This document shows positions 27,528 through 35,497 of a stretch of DNA of 64,000 nucleotides, in pieces. This DNA comes from Desulfogranum mediterraneum DSM 13871. GTDB taxonomy: Bacteria; Desulfobacterota; Desulfobulbia; Desulfobulbales; Desulfobulbaceae. The notes under the pieces were generated by a model. The model saw nothing but the letters and a program-made list of their open reading frames with translations, did no database searches and was not told the origin of the DNA. Position 1 is the first letter of the stretch, and each line of letters begins with the position of its first letter. The stretch spans positions 65,526 through 129,525 of the forward strand of contig NZ_KE387004.1 of the NCBI RefSeq assembly GCF_000429965.1, given 5' to 3'. The position numbers were made by a program, and so were the translations under genes.

Positions 27528-27983
27528 ATGTTAACAGGAAAAAAAACCATCGTGTTCGGCGAGCGGGACGAGATCAGCGCCACAGCCACCAGTGCCTGCC
27601 TCAAGGCGGCTGGAGCTGAAGTCGTCTACGAGAATACCGCCTGTTTCGTCTGAACTTCGGCAGGCGCTGCAGGTCTTGCAGAACAGGAAGAGGTAAAAAA
27701 ACTGGTGGAACAGTACGGCACTCGGGATATGATCGTGGTTTTTGGCCTGAATCAGCCCGCCACCGTGGAGATCATGGCCCGCACCTTTCACGATGGCGAC
27801 CCCAGCTATGCCGGTCCCCTGGCCGGTGTGGCCCTTGGGCTGAAGAGTTATCATATCCTTGAACTCAAGGACCATATACCGGCTCATGTCTGGGAAGAAC
27901 AGATGGGCATGCACGAACTCGAGATCGAGGATGAGATTTGGGAAAAGATCTGCCAGATCCTGAAGCAGGCCCGTCATGAGTAA
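27528..27983 (+). CDS. grdA: glycine/sarcosine/betaine reductase selenoprotein A (Sec by UGA readthrough)
   Basis: GrdA is the small selenoprotein whose selenol takes the carboxymethyl group from protein B and hands it to protein C. The frame from ATG 27528 reads MLTGKKTIVFGERDEIS and meets an in-frame TGA at 27651–27653. It then continues in the same frame to 27983, 151 residues in total. The TGA falls in ACFV-Sec-TSAGAAG, the GrdA redox site, giving a CxxU motif (Cys 39, Sec 42). Downstream NQPATVEIMARTFHDGDP and YAGPLAGVALGL match the family. A hairpin with a GGTCT loop follows the TGA. A conventional gene caller would truncate or miss this gene. Confidence 0.93.
27651..27681 (+). promoter_or_regulatory. 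SECIS element of grdA (UGA plus hairpin)
   Basis: TGA at 27651 is followed after 13 bases by CTGCA-GGTCT-TGCAG, a 5-bp stem with a GGUCU apical loop. The same loop sequence and similar spacing are seen in the E. coli fdhF SECIS bound by SelB. The stem may extend with imperfect pairs. Confidence 0.75.
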
Positions 27984-28046
27984 CCGGGCCGTTTTTTAAA
28001 AACAAGCGCTGCCCTTACCTGGAGACCAGGGGGCTTCAACAGGGCT

Positions 28047-29372
28047 CTACTCAAAGACCGTCTGCCCCCCAATGGGGGTCTCCAAGGCTTGTAGGGCCTT
28101 TTCCACAAGGCTCCGCCTCAGCGCCTTTTCCTCCGGGCCAGCGAGATGTGGGTCGCCAAAGGGGTGGGGAATGGCAATGGTCGGGACAATCCTGTTTCCG
28201 CCGACCGTTAAGGAAATCGGGACAATGGAACATGCATGCACCACCGTCATACCCGCCCGTTCTATCTCTTTTACCATCGTTGCCCCGCAACGAGTACAGG
28301 TTCCTCAGGTGGAGGTGAGGAGTACCGCCTGAACCCCGTCTGCCAGCAATATTTTAGCGATGGCCTGGCCATACCTTTGGGCACTTTCAACCGAGGTGGC
28401 ATTACCAACCGTCGCATAGTACCAGTCATGGAGCGAGCCAATCGCCCCCTCTGACTCCAACTCGCGGACCGCATCCAGGGGGAGCACCCGATTTGGATCC
28501 CCATTGGCACAGGTGGGATCATAGCCCCCATGGACTGTTTGATGGCTCTGGGAGCTCAGCCTCTGCAGATTTTTGATGGGATAGCTGCCAAAACGCTGGG
28601 CATTGGCGGCTTCTATCTTATCGGGGTTACCGCGCGGCACGATGCCGCCGGAAGTCACCAGGGCCAGGCGGGCCCGGCGCATATCTGCAACAGGCGGGGC
28701 CGGGCGTACCCGATCAAAGACCGGCATGGGATACTCGCTCTCAAAGGGTTCACCCTGTAAGCGTTGCACCAGCATCTCCAGCGCTCGTTGCGCCCCAGTT
28801 TTAGCGGCACGGACATTCTTCCGGCGGCCCTGGGCAATATAGTGATCCTCCTCCGGCAGACAGCTCTCCCGGCGCACCAGCTTCAACCCCAGGGGGGTCA
28901 TCCGCTGGATCGCCTCTGCCATCCCCCTGACGTCGTCACTGGTTTCGGCAATGAAAACGGTTTTTCGATAGAGCGCAACTGCCGGGTTTTCCGGAAACAT
29001 GGCGGTGACCGCCGGGATACCCCAGCGTTCCTGCACCGCCTGACAGAGTGCCCCACAACCAATGCCGTAACGGCCGGCGTTGAAGGCCGGACCGGCCAGG
29101 AGGAGATCCGGTCTGCCGGCGTCATCCCCCTCAAAACAGGGCGCCAGCAGGTTCAGAATCTCCTGGACCGCCTTTTCGGTGTTCTCGGCCAGATAATTAT
29201 CGCCAAAGATAAGCGTGCTCATCACCCGGAGCCCCGGAACACTGTTTTCAATGAGCAAGCCCGGCCCCTTGGGACCTTGCACCAGGGTAGGGGCGGCGCC
29301 TGCCTGCTCCTCTCCCCCCAAGCCACCAAAAAATTGATTGAGACAGTGAACGACCTTGTATGAAGTGGACAT
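28047..29372 (-). CDS. grdB: sarcosine/betaine reductase-type selenoprotein B (GrdF/GrdH type, Sec by UGA readthrough)
   Basis: Protein B binds the amine substrate and passes its carboxymethyl group to GrdA. The frame runs from ATG 29372 to a TGA at 28307–28305 and continues without shift to 28047, 441 residues with Sec at 356. The site reads LLTST-Sec-GTCTRCGATM, the diagnostic UxxC motif of this family. The start KVVHCLNQFFGGLGGEEQAG and the stretches YPMPVFDRVRPAPP, GGIVPRGNPDKIEAANA and VHGGYDPTCANGDPNRVLP resemble my recollection of GrdF/GrdH more than GrdB, so sarcosine or betaine is the likelier substrate. It starts 2 bases after the GrdE-family gene and converges on grdA. Confidence 0.9.
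28278..28307 (-). promoter_or_regulatory. SECIS element of selenoprotein B gene
   Basis: On the minus strand the TGA (28307–28305) is followed after 12 bases by CGTTGC-GGG-GCAACG, a perfect 6-bp stem with a GGG loop, at the distance expected for a bacterial SECIS. Confidence 0.7.
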
Positions 29373-29374
29373 GG

Positions 29375-30619
29375 TTAGACCTCTCTGCAGCGAAGGGTGT
29401 GAAAGCCGAGTTGATTCGTCGAACCGATGATCGCCTGGAGTTCCACCTCCAGGCTGCCGTCCTGGTGCAGGCTGTGCGGATAGGCACCGGCCAGGCGGGT
29501 CAGATCCTCAAGTGGACCAAGCAGCCGTTCCATGGGAGGCAGGAGAATCCGTTCGTTGGCATTACCCACCGAAATCATGGCCCTGGCCTGGGGCGTCGCG
29601 TCTGCCAGGGACTGGGAAGCGCCATTATCACCGGCATATTCATCGGTAATCGACACCGTGAGGACGCCCGCCTCTTCCAGGCCCCGGATCAAGAGCATCT
29701 GGTCGGTGTCCGGATTGCCGAACCCCTCTTTACTGATGATGACTGCATCGGCCTTGAGTGTCTTGACCAGCTCAACCGCCTTTCGGGCTGAGGCCTCTTT
29801 AGCAGCCAGGCGCACCGGCTCGTTGGTCAGGACCACCCCCGCAAAGTTCAGCTCCTGCAAGTGATGTTGGTAGAGTTCCCGAACAAGCGGATTGTTCTGG
29901 TGGTGATAGGTGGTATTTTTATCACATGCGCTCACGCAGTTGCCTGAGGTGATCGCCCCATCCATCAGCAGCGGCAGGGGGATGATACAGGGCAACCCCT
30001 CTCGGGCATTGCGGCCCAGGACATAGCTATCATGCAAAAGCCCCTGACTCAGCAGCATGTAGAGATAGGCCACCCGCGGCAGCTTCGGCCCACCCTCCAG
30101 GGTATCAAGGCAGTGATAGCGCTCTACCTCGGCGGGCCTGAGCGTCCTGGCGGCCTCTGCCAGCAGGCCAGCTGCCTTCAAGCCCGCATGACGGACAACC
30201 TCCTCATGTGCATGGGGCGGCAACTCAGGGGCTACCTCAACCTCCACCACCAGGTTAAGGGTCCGGGAAAAGGGAGAATGCTCGGCACCGGCGCCACTCA
30301 TGTCGATCAGGCCTTCCTGGAAGCCGACAATCTTGCCGCAGCTCACCACCGCGACATTGCGGAGGATATGGGTTCGGCCCTCGCCGACGCTGTGGCCGTC
30401 CACCTTGCAGCGTGGCTCGATAACGTCTTTCACGCAGATAATCCGGGTGGATTGGCCTGGTTTGGCCAAGGCGAGATTCAGGCCTTGAATCCTGTCATCC
30501 CCGCTCCTCAAGGCCTCCTTGAAGGCGTCCTGATCGACGACCAGGGTCGAACCGTGGACCCTGGTTTCCTGACCGAAAACGAGGTCTTTGATTTCGATAT
30601 ATCCAAGTTCTAACACCAT
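29375..30619 (-). CDS. grdE: Grd protein B pyruvoyl-type subunit, GrdE/GrdG/GrdI family
   Basis: This is the proprotein of protein B that self-cleaves to give a pyruvoyl group used to bind the amine substrate. The 414-residue protein starts MVLELGYIEIKDLVFGQ and contains the cleavage-site motif SGNCVSACDKNTTYHHQNNP, with the expected cut before Cys 228. ISKEGFGNPDTDQMLLIR and EYAGDNGASQSLADATP are further family hallmarks. The ATG at 30619 has GAGGAGA upstream. It is followed by the selenoprotein B gene after 2 bases. Whether it is the glycine, sarcosine or betaine version cannot be settled from this subunit alone. Confidence 0.9.
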   Translation of the reverse strand: MVLELGYIEIKDLVFGQETRVHGSTLVVDQDAFKEALRSGDDRIQGLNLALAKPGQSTRIICVKDVIEPRCKVDGHSVGEGRTHILRNVAVVSCGKIVGFQEGLIDMSGAGAEHSPFSRTLNLVVEVEVAPELPPHAHEEVVRHAGLKAAGLLAEAARTLRPAEVERYHCLDTLEGGPKLPRVAYLYMLLSQGLLHDSYVLGRNAREGLPCIIPLPLLMDGAITSGNCVSACDKNTTYHHQNNPLVRELYQHHLQELNFAGVVLTNEPVRLAAKEASARKAVELVKTLKADAVIISKEGFGNPDTDQMLLIRGLEEAGVLTVSITDEYAGDNGASQSLADATPQARAMISVGNANERILLPPMERLLGPLEDLTRLAGAYPHSLHQDGSLEVELQAIIGSTNQLGFHTLRCREV

Positions 30620-31081
30620 CGTGTCTTCTCCTCTCCATGGATGACTCGTTTCAGTCAACCCTGTCTGGCGGAGCAAAACCACAGGAAGAACATGGGCTCA
30701 CAACCTGAGCCACGAGCTTCCCCTCTGCTCGATCATGGCTTTGCCTGGGGAACCCTTAAGGCTATCTTATCACAAACCCTCTCTTTGCTGCAGTCTTTCT
30801 CTCTTCCGGCCCCCCTGCGGTTCCCCTTTGTCCGCCCCAGCTACCCCGGGGGCGAGCAGCTCATGCCTGAATCGAGTTCCCGGACAATGATACGGTTCAT
30901 CGCCAACCAGGCTTGCGAAAGAGAGAATATCGACGCAGTCTGCGGCCTAAACCCTATCCTAAGCCCCATCCTAAGATCCATCCTAAGATCCATACCAAGG
31001 CCCATATTAACCTGGTGGGATTCTGGACATGGTGTAGAGTGGGGAAAAACAGACCGTCACCAAAGGACAGAGGAAGGAGCC
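30620..31081. other. divergent intergenic region between grdE and an unknown gene
   Basis: About 460 bases with no credible gene. It must hold the grdE promoter (minus) and that of the 31082 gene (plus). It contains a small hairpin (GGCTCA/TGAGCC at 30695–30711) and the 12-bp tandem repeat listed separately. An in-frame extension of the 31082 gene through this stretch has unnatural composition and is not believed. Confidence 0.5.
30946..31005 (+). repeat. five-unit 12-bp tandem repeat
   Basis: Five consecutive 12-mers: CCTAAACCCTAT, CCTAAGCCCCAT, CCTAAGATCCAT twice, and ACCAAGGCCCAT. The third and fourth are identical. The array lies 77 bases before the start of the downstream gene. Confidence 0.8.
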
Positions 31082-31810
31082 ATGACGAAGAGAGTACGAT
31101 ACAACATTATCTGGCAGGAATGCGGCGCCGACAGCCAGACCGCAGAGCGCTTCTTTGTGCCTGGTTTTGCGGGGCACCTGCCATTCTTTGTGGATGGTGA
31201 GGAACTCGAGGCCCTGGAAAGAGAGGAGAAACTGGAACTGCGGGAGGAGCACCTGCTCAAGGGGATCCTCTACGGGCTCTATGACCTGGAGCATCACCCG
31301 GAACCCCGGCACCGGCCAGAGGAGCGCGACACCCTCTGCTACCTCCTGGAGGTACTCAGAGACGGCTTCAGGTTTGATAGCCTGGAGACCATGATCCTCG
31401 ATGTTGCCTGCAGTGTACGGGAGAACAATGGCCACAGGGCAAGCCGCATCATCCTGGAGGTCGGCAACACCCTTGCCGGCCAGTCGGCAAAGATCAAGAG
31501 CGACCTCATCTTTGACCTCTGGGCGCTTGCAGCTGAGCCAGCTGAGCACGCGAAAGAGGCGGCACGGTTTGAACAGATCAGCCGCCTGGTCGAACAGATA
31601 GACCTGACAGCCATCCAGGCCGCCGGCCGAGAGATTGTTTGCTACTATGGGCTGTGCGCACTGGTGCTGCTCAGGGATCAGGAGGCCGTGGATCGCTACC
31701 TGCCCAGATACATCTATCCCAATGTGACCAGCCCCCAACTCGTCCACAACATCAAGGCACTCCTGGAGCGTCCCGAGGCCTTTCGGCCGGCAGAGCTGAA
31801 GATAGGCTGA
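31082..31810 (+). CDS. conserved-looking hypothetical protein, unknown function
   Basis: A 242-residue acidic, mostly helical protein starting MTKRVRYNIIWQECGADSQT. AAGGAG lies directly upstream of the ATG. There is no signal peptide, membrane segment or cofactor motif; Cys and His are scattered. It is divergent from grdE and stands between the Grd and Nap gene sets. Codon use resembles its neighbours, so it looks like a real gene. I do not recognise it and assign no function. Confidence 0.65.
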   Translation: MTKRVRYNIIWQECGADSQTAERFFVPGFAGHLPFFVDGEELEALEREEKLELREEHLLKGILYGLYDLEHHPEPRHRPEERDTLCYLLEVLRDGFRFDSLETMILDVACSVRENNGHRASRIILEVGNTLAGQSAKIKSDLIFDLWALAAEPAEHAKEAARFEQISRLVEQIDLTAIQAAGREIVCYYGLCALVLLRDQEAVDRYLPRYIYPNVTSPQLVHNIKALLERPEAFRPAELKIG

Positions 31811-32211
31811 CCGGCAGCTCCCCTGGAAAAACGGATCTCCCTTCAGCCAAGACACCACGCCTCCCCTGCTCCAGGGGAGGTTGAGCTGCAGGATATCTCC
31901 CCTTCATGATCCACTGCCCTCCAAGCCCCGCCATCCCCCCTTCCCGCCATCTGCCCCCCATCTCCCGATCCTTGCCTGCAATCCCACCAAGACAGCCCTG
32001 AGGCAAACCCGTCCCCACCCTTTTTTGCAACAATTCGTGCTGCTCCATATCACCCCCCCGCCCTCCTGTGCTACAATGTAGCCATACAGTCACCACCTGA
32101 AAAAGATACGTTTCTTGATCTATGTCAATGAAACCAGCCCCAACCAGGTCCATACTAGCTATCATCCGCGAGCTGCAGCGCCCTGCTGCCCAACAAGAAT
32201 AGGGACCGACT
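31811..32211 (+). other. intergenic region upstream of napD
   Basis: About 400 bases without a gene. A 9-bp stem (CCTCCCCTG/CAGGGGAGG, 31860–31880) after the hypothetical gene lacks a T-run. A low-complexity C-rich stretch fills 31900–32080. The FNR-type site and −10 (next entry) lie in the last 100 bases. Confidence 0.6.
32115..32156 (+). promoter_or_regulatory. FNR/CRP-family box and class II promoter of the nap operon
   Basis: TTGAT-CTAT-GTCAA (32115–32128) matches the FNR consensus TTGAT-N4-ATCAA except for one base. A CATACT hexamer at 32151–32156 sits exactly where a −10 should be if the box is centred at −41.5, giving a start near 32163, about 50 bases before napD. This is the standard geometry of an FNR-activated class II promoter. 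Confidence 0.6.
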
Positions 32212-32457
32212 ATGCCTGTTTTCAGCTACCTTGCCACACCCAAGCGTGGTGCCAAAACGACCCTCTGTGTCGACCTGGCAGCGCTGCCCTACTGCGAAGT
32301 GATACCTGCCGATAACCAAGATCTGGTCGTCCTCATCACGGACACCCCGGATGAAACAAAGGAAAAAGAACTCCAGAAACGGCTGAAGAGCGTGCAATCT
32401 CTGCAGTCTCTCAGCTTGACCTTTGGCTATGACGACCACGAACAACCAGGGAGATAA
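32212..32457 (+). CDS. napD: NapD-like chaperone of periplasmic nitrate reductase
   Basis: NapD binds the Tat signal of NapA and holds it until the molybdenum cofactor is inserted. The 81-residue protein has the short ferredoxin-like fold expected (CVDLAALPYCEVIPADNQDL, then QLQ-free helix KEKELQKRLKSVQ, then LSLTFGYDDHE). AGGGA precedes the ATG. It ends 4 bases before the likely NapA start. The assignment rests on size, fold pattern and position; the family is divergent. Confidence 0.8.
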   Translation: MPVFSYLATPKRGAKTTLCVDLAALPYCEVIPADNQDLVVLITDTPDETKEKELQKRLKSVQSLQSLSLTFGYDDHEQPGR

Positions 32458-32461
32458 CGAG

Positions 32462-34786
32462 GTGACCATGAAGCTCAACAGACGACGGTTTATACGACAT
32501 GCGGCCACCAGCAGTGCCATTGCAACCGCTGGAGCACTCTTCCCGGGAATCAGCTTTGGCAGCTGGCCGCAGCTGGCGAACAACTCAGGGCTCGTTTCCT
32601 GGCAAAAGGCTCCCTGTCGTTTCTGCGGCACAGGTTGCGGTGTGCTCATCGGGGTAAGCGATGGCCGTGCAGTCGCGGTCAAGGGTGACCCCAACTGCAG
32701 TGTCAACAAGGGGCTCTGCTGCATGAAGGGCTACCACTCGGTCCAGGCCCTCTATGGTAAGGATCGCCTGACCACCGCCCAGGTACGGAAGAACGGCACC
32801 CTGGTCGAGGTACCTATCCAGGAGGCCCTTGACCTGATTGCCGACAAACTCAAGACAACCAGAGAACTGCACGGCAAGGACTCGGTTGCCATCTACGGCT
32901 CCGGCCAGTGGACCATCCCGGATGGGTACGTGGCCTCCAAGCTCTTTAAAGGCTGTCTCGGCACCAACAACGTGGAAGCCAATGCCAGGCTCTGTATGGC
33001 CAGTGCCGTCACCGGCTTCATGACGAGTTTTGGTCTTGATGAACCCATGGGCTGCTATGAGGACATGGACCACGCCAATATCTTCGTCACCTGGGGCAAC
33101 AACATGGCGGAGATGCATCCTGTGCTCTTTTCGCGGATGCTGGCCAACCGTAAACGCCGCACCAATGTCCGGATCATCGACTTTGCCACCCGCTCCACCA
33201 GGACCAGCCAGGCGGCTGACAAGTCCATCCTGTTCAAACCCCAGACCGACCTGGCCGTTGCCAATGCCATCTGTTACGAGATCATCAACAGGGATTGGGT
33301 CAACTGGGACTTTGTCAACCAGCACGTCTCCTTCCACAGGGGCAAGACCGACATCGGCTACGGCACCGAGGACCACTTTGCCTTCAAGGACCAGGCCGAG
33401 GCCATCAGCTTTGAGGAGTACAGCCGTTTTCTTGAAGACTATACCCCGGAAAAGGTGGAGAAGATCTCCGGTGTAGCGGCAAAGGATATCAAATACCTGG
33501 CTGCGCTCTATGGAGATCCGGCCCTCAAGGTGACCTCCTTCTGGTGCATGGGCATGAACCAGCACACCAGAGGCACCTGGATCAACAACCTGGTCTACAA
33601 CATCCATCTGCTGACGGGGAAAATTTCCACCCCCGGCAACAGCCCCTTCTCGCTCACCGGGCAACCGAGCGCCTGCGGAACCGTTCGCGAGGTGGGCACC
33701 CTGACCCACAAGTTGCCCCATGGGGTGGTAATGAACCAGCATCACCGGGAGATGGCCGCCGGGATATGGGATGTGCCGCTGAGCAACATCGATCCCAAAC
33801 CAAGCTACCATACGGTGGAGATGTTTCGCGCCCTGGACCGCGGCGATATCAAGTTCATCTGGATCCAGGTGACCAACCCCATGGTCACCATGCCCAATCT
33901 GCGGCGTTACCGTGACGGCGGCCTGAAGGGAGACCGTTTCGTTGTCGTTTCCGACGTCTACCCCACCCCGACCACCGATATTGCCGACGTGATCCTCCCG
34001 GCCGCCATGTGGGTGGAGCAGGAGGGGATGTTTGGCAACTCGGAACGGCGGACCCAACACTTTGCCCAGATCGTCGATCCGCCCGGCGAGGCCATGTCCG
34101 ACACCTGGCAGATCATCGAGGTGGCCAGGCGACTCGGTTTTGAACAACAGTTCCCCTGGAGCAAAGAAGACTATATCGAAAAAATCTGGGAAGAGTACCG
34201 CAGGTTCCACGCCGGGCCAAAGCACGAGATGGCACCCTACTCCGTGCTCCGTGAGCGCTCCGGGGTACAGTGGCCCTATGTCAACGGCAGGGAGACCCGC
34301 TGGCGATTCAACCCCAAATATGATCCTGCCTGCAGCAATGGCAAAGACTTCGATTTTTACGGCAAGAAAGACAACCGTGCCTGGATCTGGGCCCGCCCCT
34401 ACGAGCCGGCTGCGGAATCACCTGACAACACCTATAATTTCTGGCTCAACACCGGCCGGGTGATTGAGCACTGGCACACCGGCTCCATGACCAGACGGAT
34501 ACCGGTGCTCCACAACGCGGTACCCGCTGCCTACGTGGAACTGCACCCCGAAGACGCGGCAGAACTCGGGGTGGTCAACGGTGAAATGGTCAAGATCATC
34601 TCCCGCCGGGGGGAGGTCACCATGCCTGCCCAGATCCAGGGCAGAGGCGTGCCGGTGAGAGGGATGGTCTTTGTCCCCTTCTTTGACGAGAGTTACCTGA
34701 TCAACGAGCTGACACTTGATGCCTTTTGTCCGATTTCCAAGCAGCCTGATTACAAAAAATGTGCAGTGCGACTGGAGAAAGCATGA
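32462..34786 (+). CDS. napA: periplasmic nitrate reductase, large catalytic subunit
   Basis: NapA reduces nitrate to nitrite in the periplasm with a bis-MGD molybdenum cofactor and one 4Fe-4S cluster. A Tat signal (KLNRRRFIRHAATSSAIATA) opens the protein. Cluster Cys 52, 55, 59 and 87 appear in CRFCGTGCG and LCCMKGYH, and the Mo ligand Cys 178 in NARLCMASAV. The length, 774 residues, fits monomeric Nap-type enzymes. I chose GTG 32462, 8 bases after GGGAG; the ATG at 32468 is nearly as good. The stop overlaps the next gene by ATGA. Confidence 0.93.
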   Translation: MTMKLNRRRFIRHAATSSAIATAGALFPGISFGSWPQLANNSGLVSWQKAPCRFCGTGCGVLIGVSDGRAVAVKGDPNCSVNKGLCCMKGYHSVQALYGKDRLTTAQVRKNGTLVEVPIQEALDLIADKLKTTRELHGKDSVAIYGSGQWTIPDGYVASKLFKGCLGTNNVEANARLCMASAVTGFMTSFGLDEPMGCYEDMDHANIFVTWGNNMAEMHPVLFSRMLANRKRRTNVRIIDFATRSTRTSQAADKSILFKPQTDLAVANAICYEIINRDWVNWDFVNQHVSFHRGKTDIGYGTEDHFAFKDQAEAISFEEYSRFLEDYTPEKVEKISGVAAKDIKYLAALYGDPALKVTSFWCMGMNQHTRGTWINNLVYNIHLLTGKISTPGNSPFSLTGQPSACGTVREVGTLTHKLPHGVVMNQHHREMAAGIWDVPLSNIDPKPSYHTVEMFRALDRGDIKFIWIQVTNPMVTMPNLRRYRDGGLKGDRFVVVSDVYPTPTTDIADVILPAAMWVEQEGMFGNSERRTQHFAQIVDPPGEAMSDTWQIIEVARRLGFEQQFPWSKEDYIEKIWEEYRRFHAGPKHEMAPYSVLRERSGVQWPYVNGRETRWRFNPKYDPACSNGKDFDFYGKKDNRAWIWARPYEPAAESPDNTYNFWLNTGRVIEHWHTGSMTRRIPVLHNAVPAAYVELHPEDAAELGVVNGEMVKIISRRGEVTMPAQIQGRGVPVRGMVFVPFFDESYLINELTLDAFCPISKQPDYKKCAVRLEKA

Positions 34787-35445
34787 TGAAACAATCAGAA
34801 AAGAGGGGCTGGGTGGGGCCCTGTATTGCCGCATGCTGTATTCTCGGCGCTGCCGTCACCATCGGCTCCCCGAAGCACTCGGCAGCCATCGACCTCGGCA
34901 ACTTCGATCACCAGGGCCAAAAGGTGTTCAGGAGCTATGAGGCGACCCCCGAGACCTACCTGGCTGCCGACTCAGGAGACAGAAACCTTGCCCGCTTCTA
35001 TGAGCTGCGCCAGTACCCCGGGTCACCGCCACGGATCCCCCATGGGGTTGAAGCAAGTTTCAGCGGCGACGAGTCCAACTGCCTCTCCTGCCACGGCAAA
35101 GGCGGCTACAGTCCCGAATTCGGCAAATTTGTGCCTGTCACGCCCCATCCGGAAAACACCCTCTGCTACCAGTGTCATGCCCGGGTGATAACCGAGAAGG
35201 CCTTTGGAGAGAGCGATTGGCAATCGATTCGCCCGCCCAGGCTCGGACGCTCCTTTTTAAGCAGCTCGCCGCCGCCCATCCCCCACAGCCTTCAACTGCG
35301 GGAAAACTGTATCTCCTGCCACACCGGCCCGGGAGCCGTGGTTGAGATCCGGGTCGAGCACTCTAGCCGGGGTAACTGTCGGCAGTGCCATGTCCCGGCT
35401 GTACAGACGGCTCCTGTCAACGAGTTTGTACGGCCGGGACCGTAG
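34783..35445 (+). CDS. tetraheme cytochrome c, apparent tandem duplication of NapB
   Basis: A 220-residue exported protein with an N-terminal hydrophobic signal segment (about 9–35) and four CxxCH haem sites (100–104, 128–132, 176–180, 199–203). Each half carries a PPxIPH motif (82–87 and 163–168) about 10 residues before a CxSCH. In diheme NapB this is one unit, with the His as distal haem ligand. The second half also ends with the NapB-like CHVPAVQTAPVNEF. I therefore read it as a doubled NapB that feeds electrons to NapA. Its start overlaps the napA stop by 4 bases. Confidence 0.8.
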   Translation: MMKQSEKRGWVGPCIAACCILGAAVTIGSPKHSAAIDLGNFDHQGQKVFRSYEATPETYLAADSGDRNLARFYELRQYPGSPPRIPHGVEASFSGDESNCLSCHGKGGYSPEFGKFVPVTPHPENTLCYQCHARVITEKAFGESDWQSIRPPRLGRSFLSSSPPPIPHSLQLRENCISCHTGPGAVVEIRVEHSSRGNCRQCHVPAVQTAPVNEFVRPGP

Positions 35446-35497
35446 GCTCAGCCCGCTGTACGCTACGAAGCCTATCAAGGAAACCACGAGAGCAGCT

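Noticed and set aside
27528-29372. Reading grdA and the B gene as pseudogenes because of internal TGA
   Set aside because: The TGAs sit exactly at the known Sec positions, the frame continues intact after them, and each is followed by a hairpin at SECIS distance.
30641-31081. N-terminal extension of the hypothetical gene at 31082
   Set aside because: The extension crosses tandem repeats and has unnatural composition; the ATG at 31082 has a strong ribosome site.
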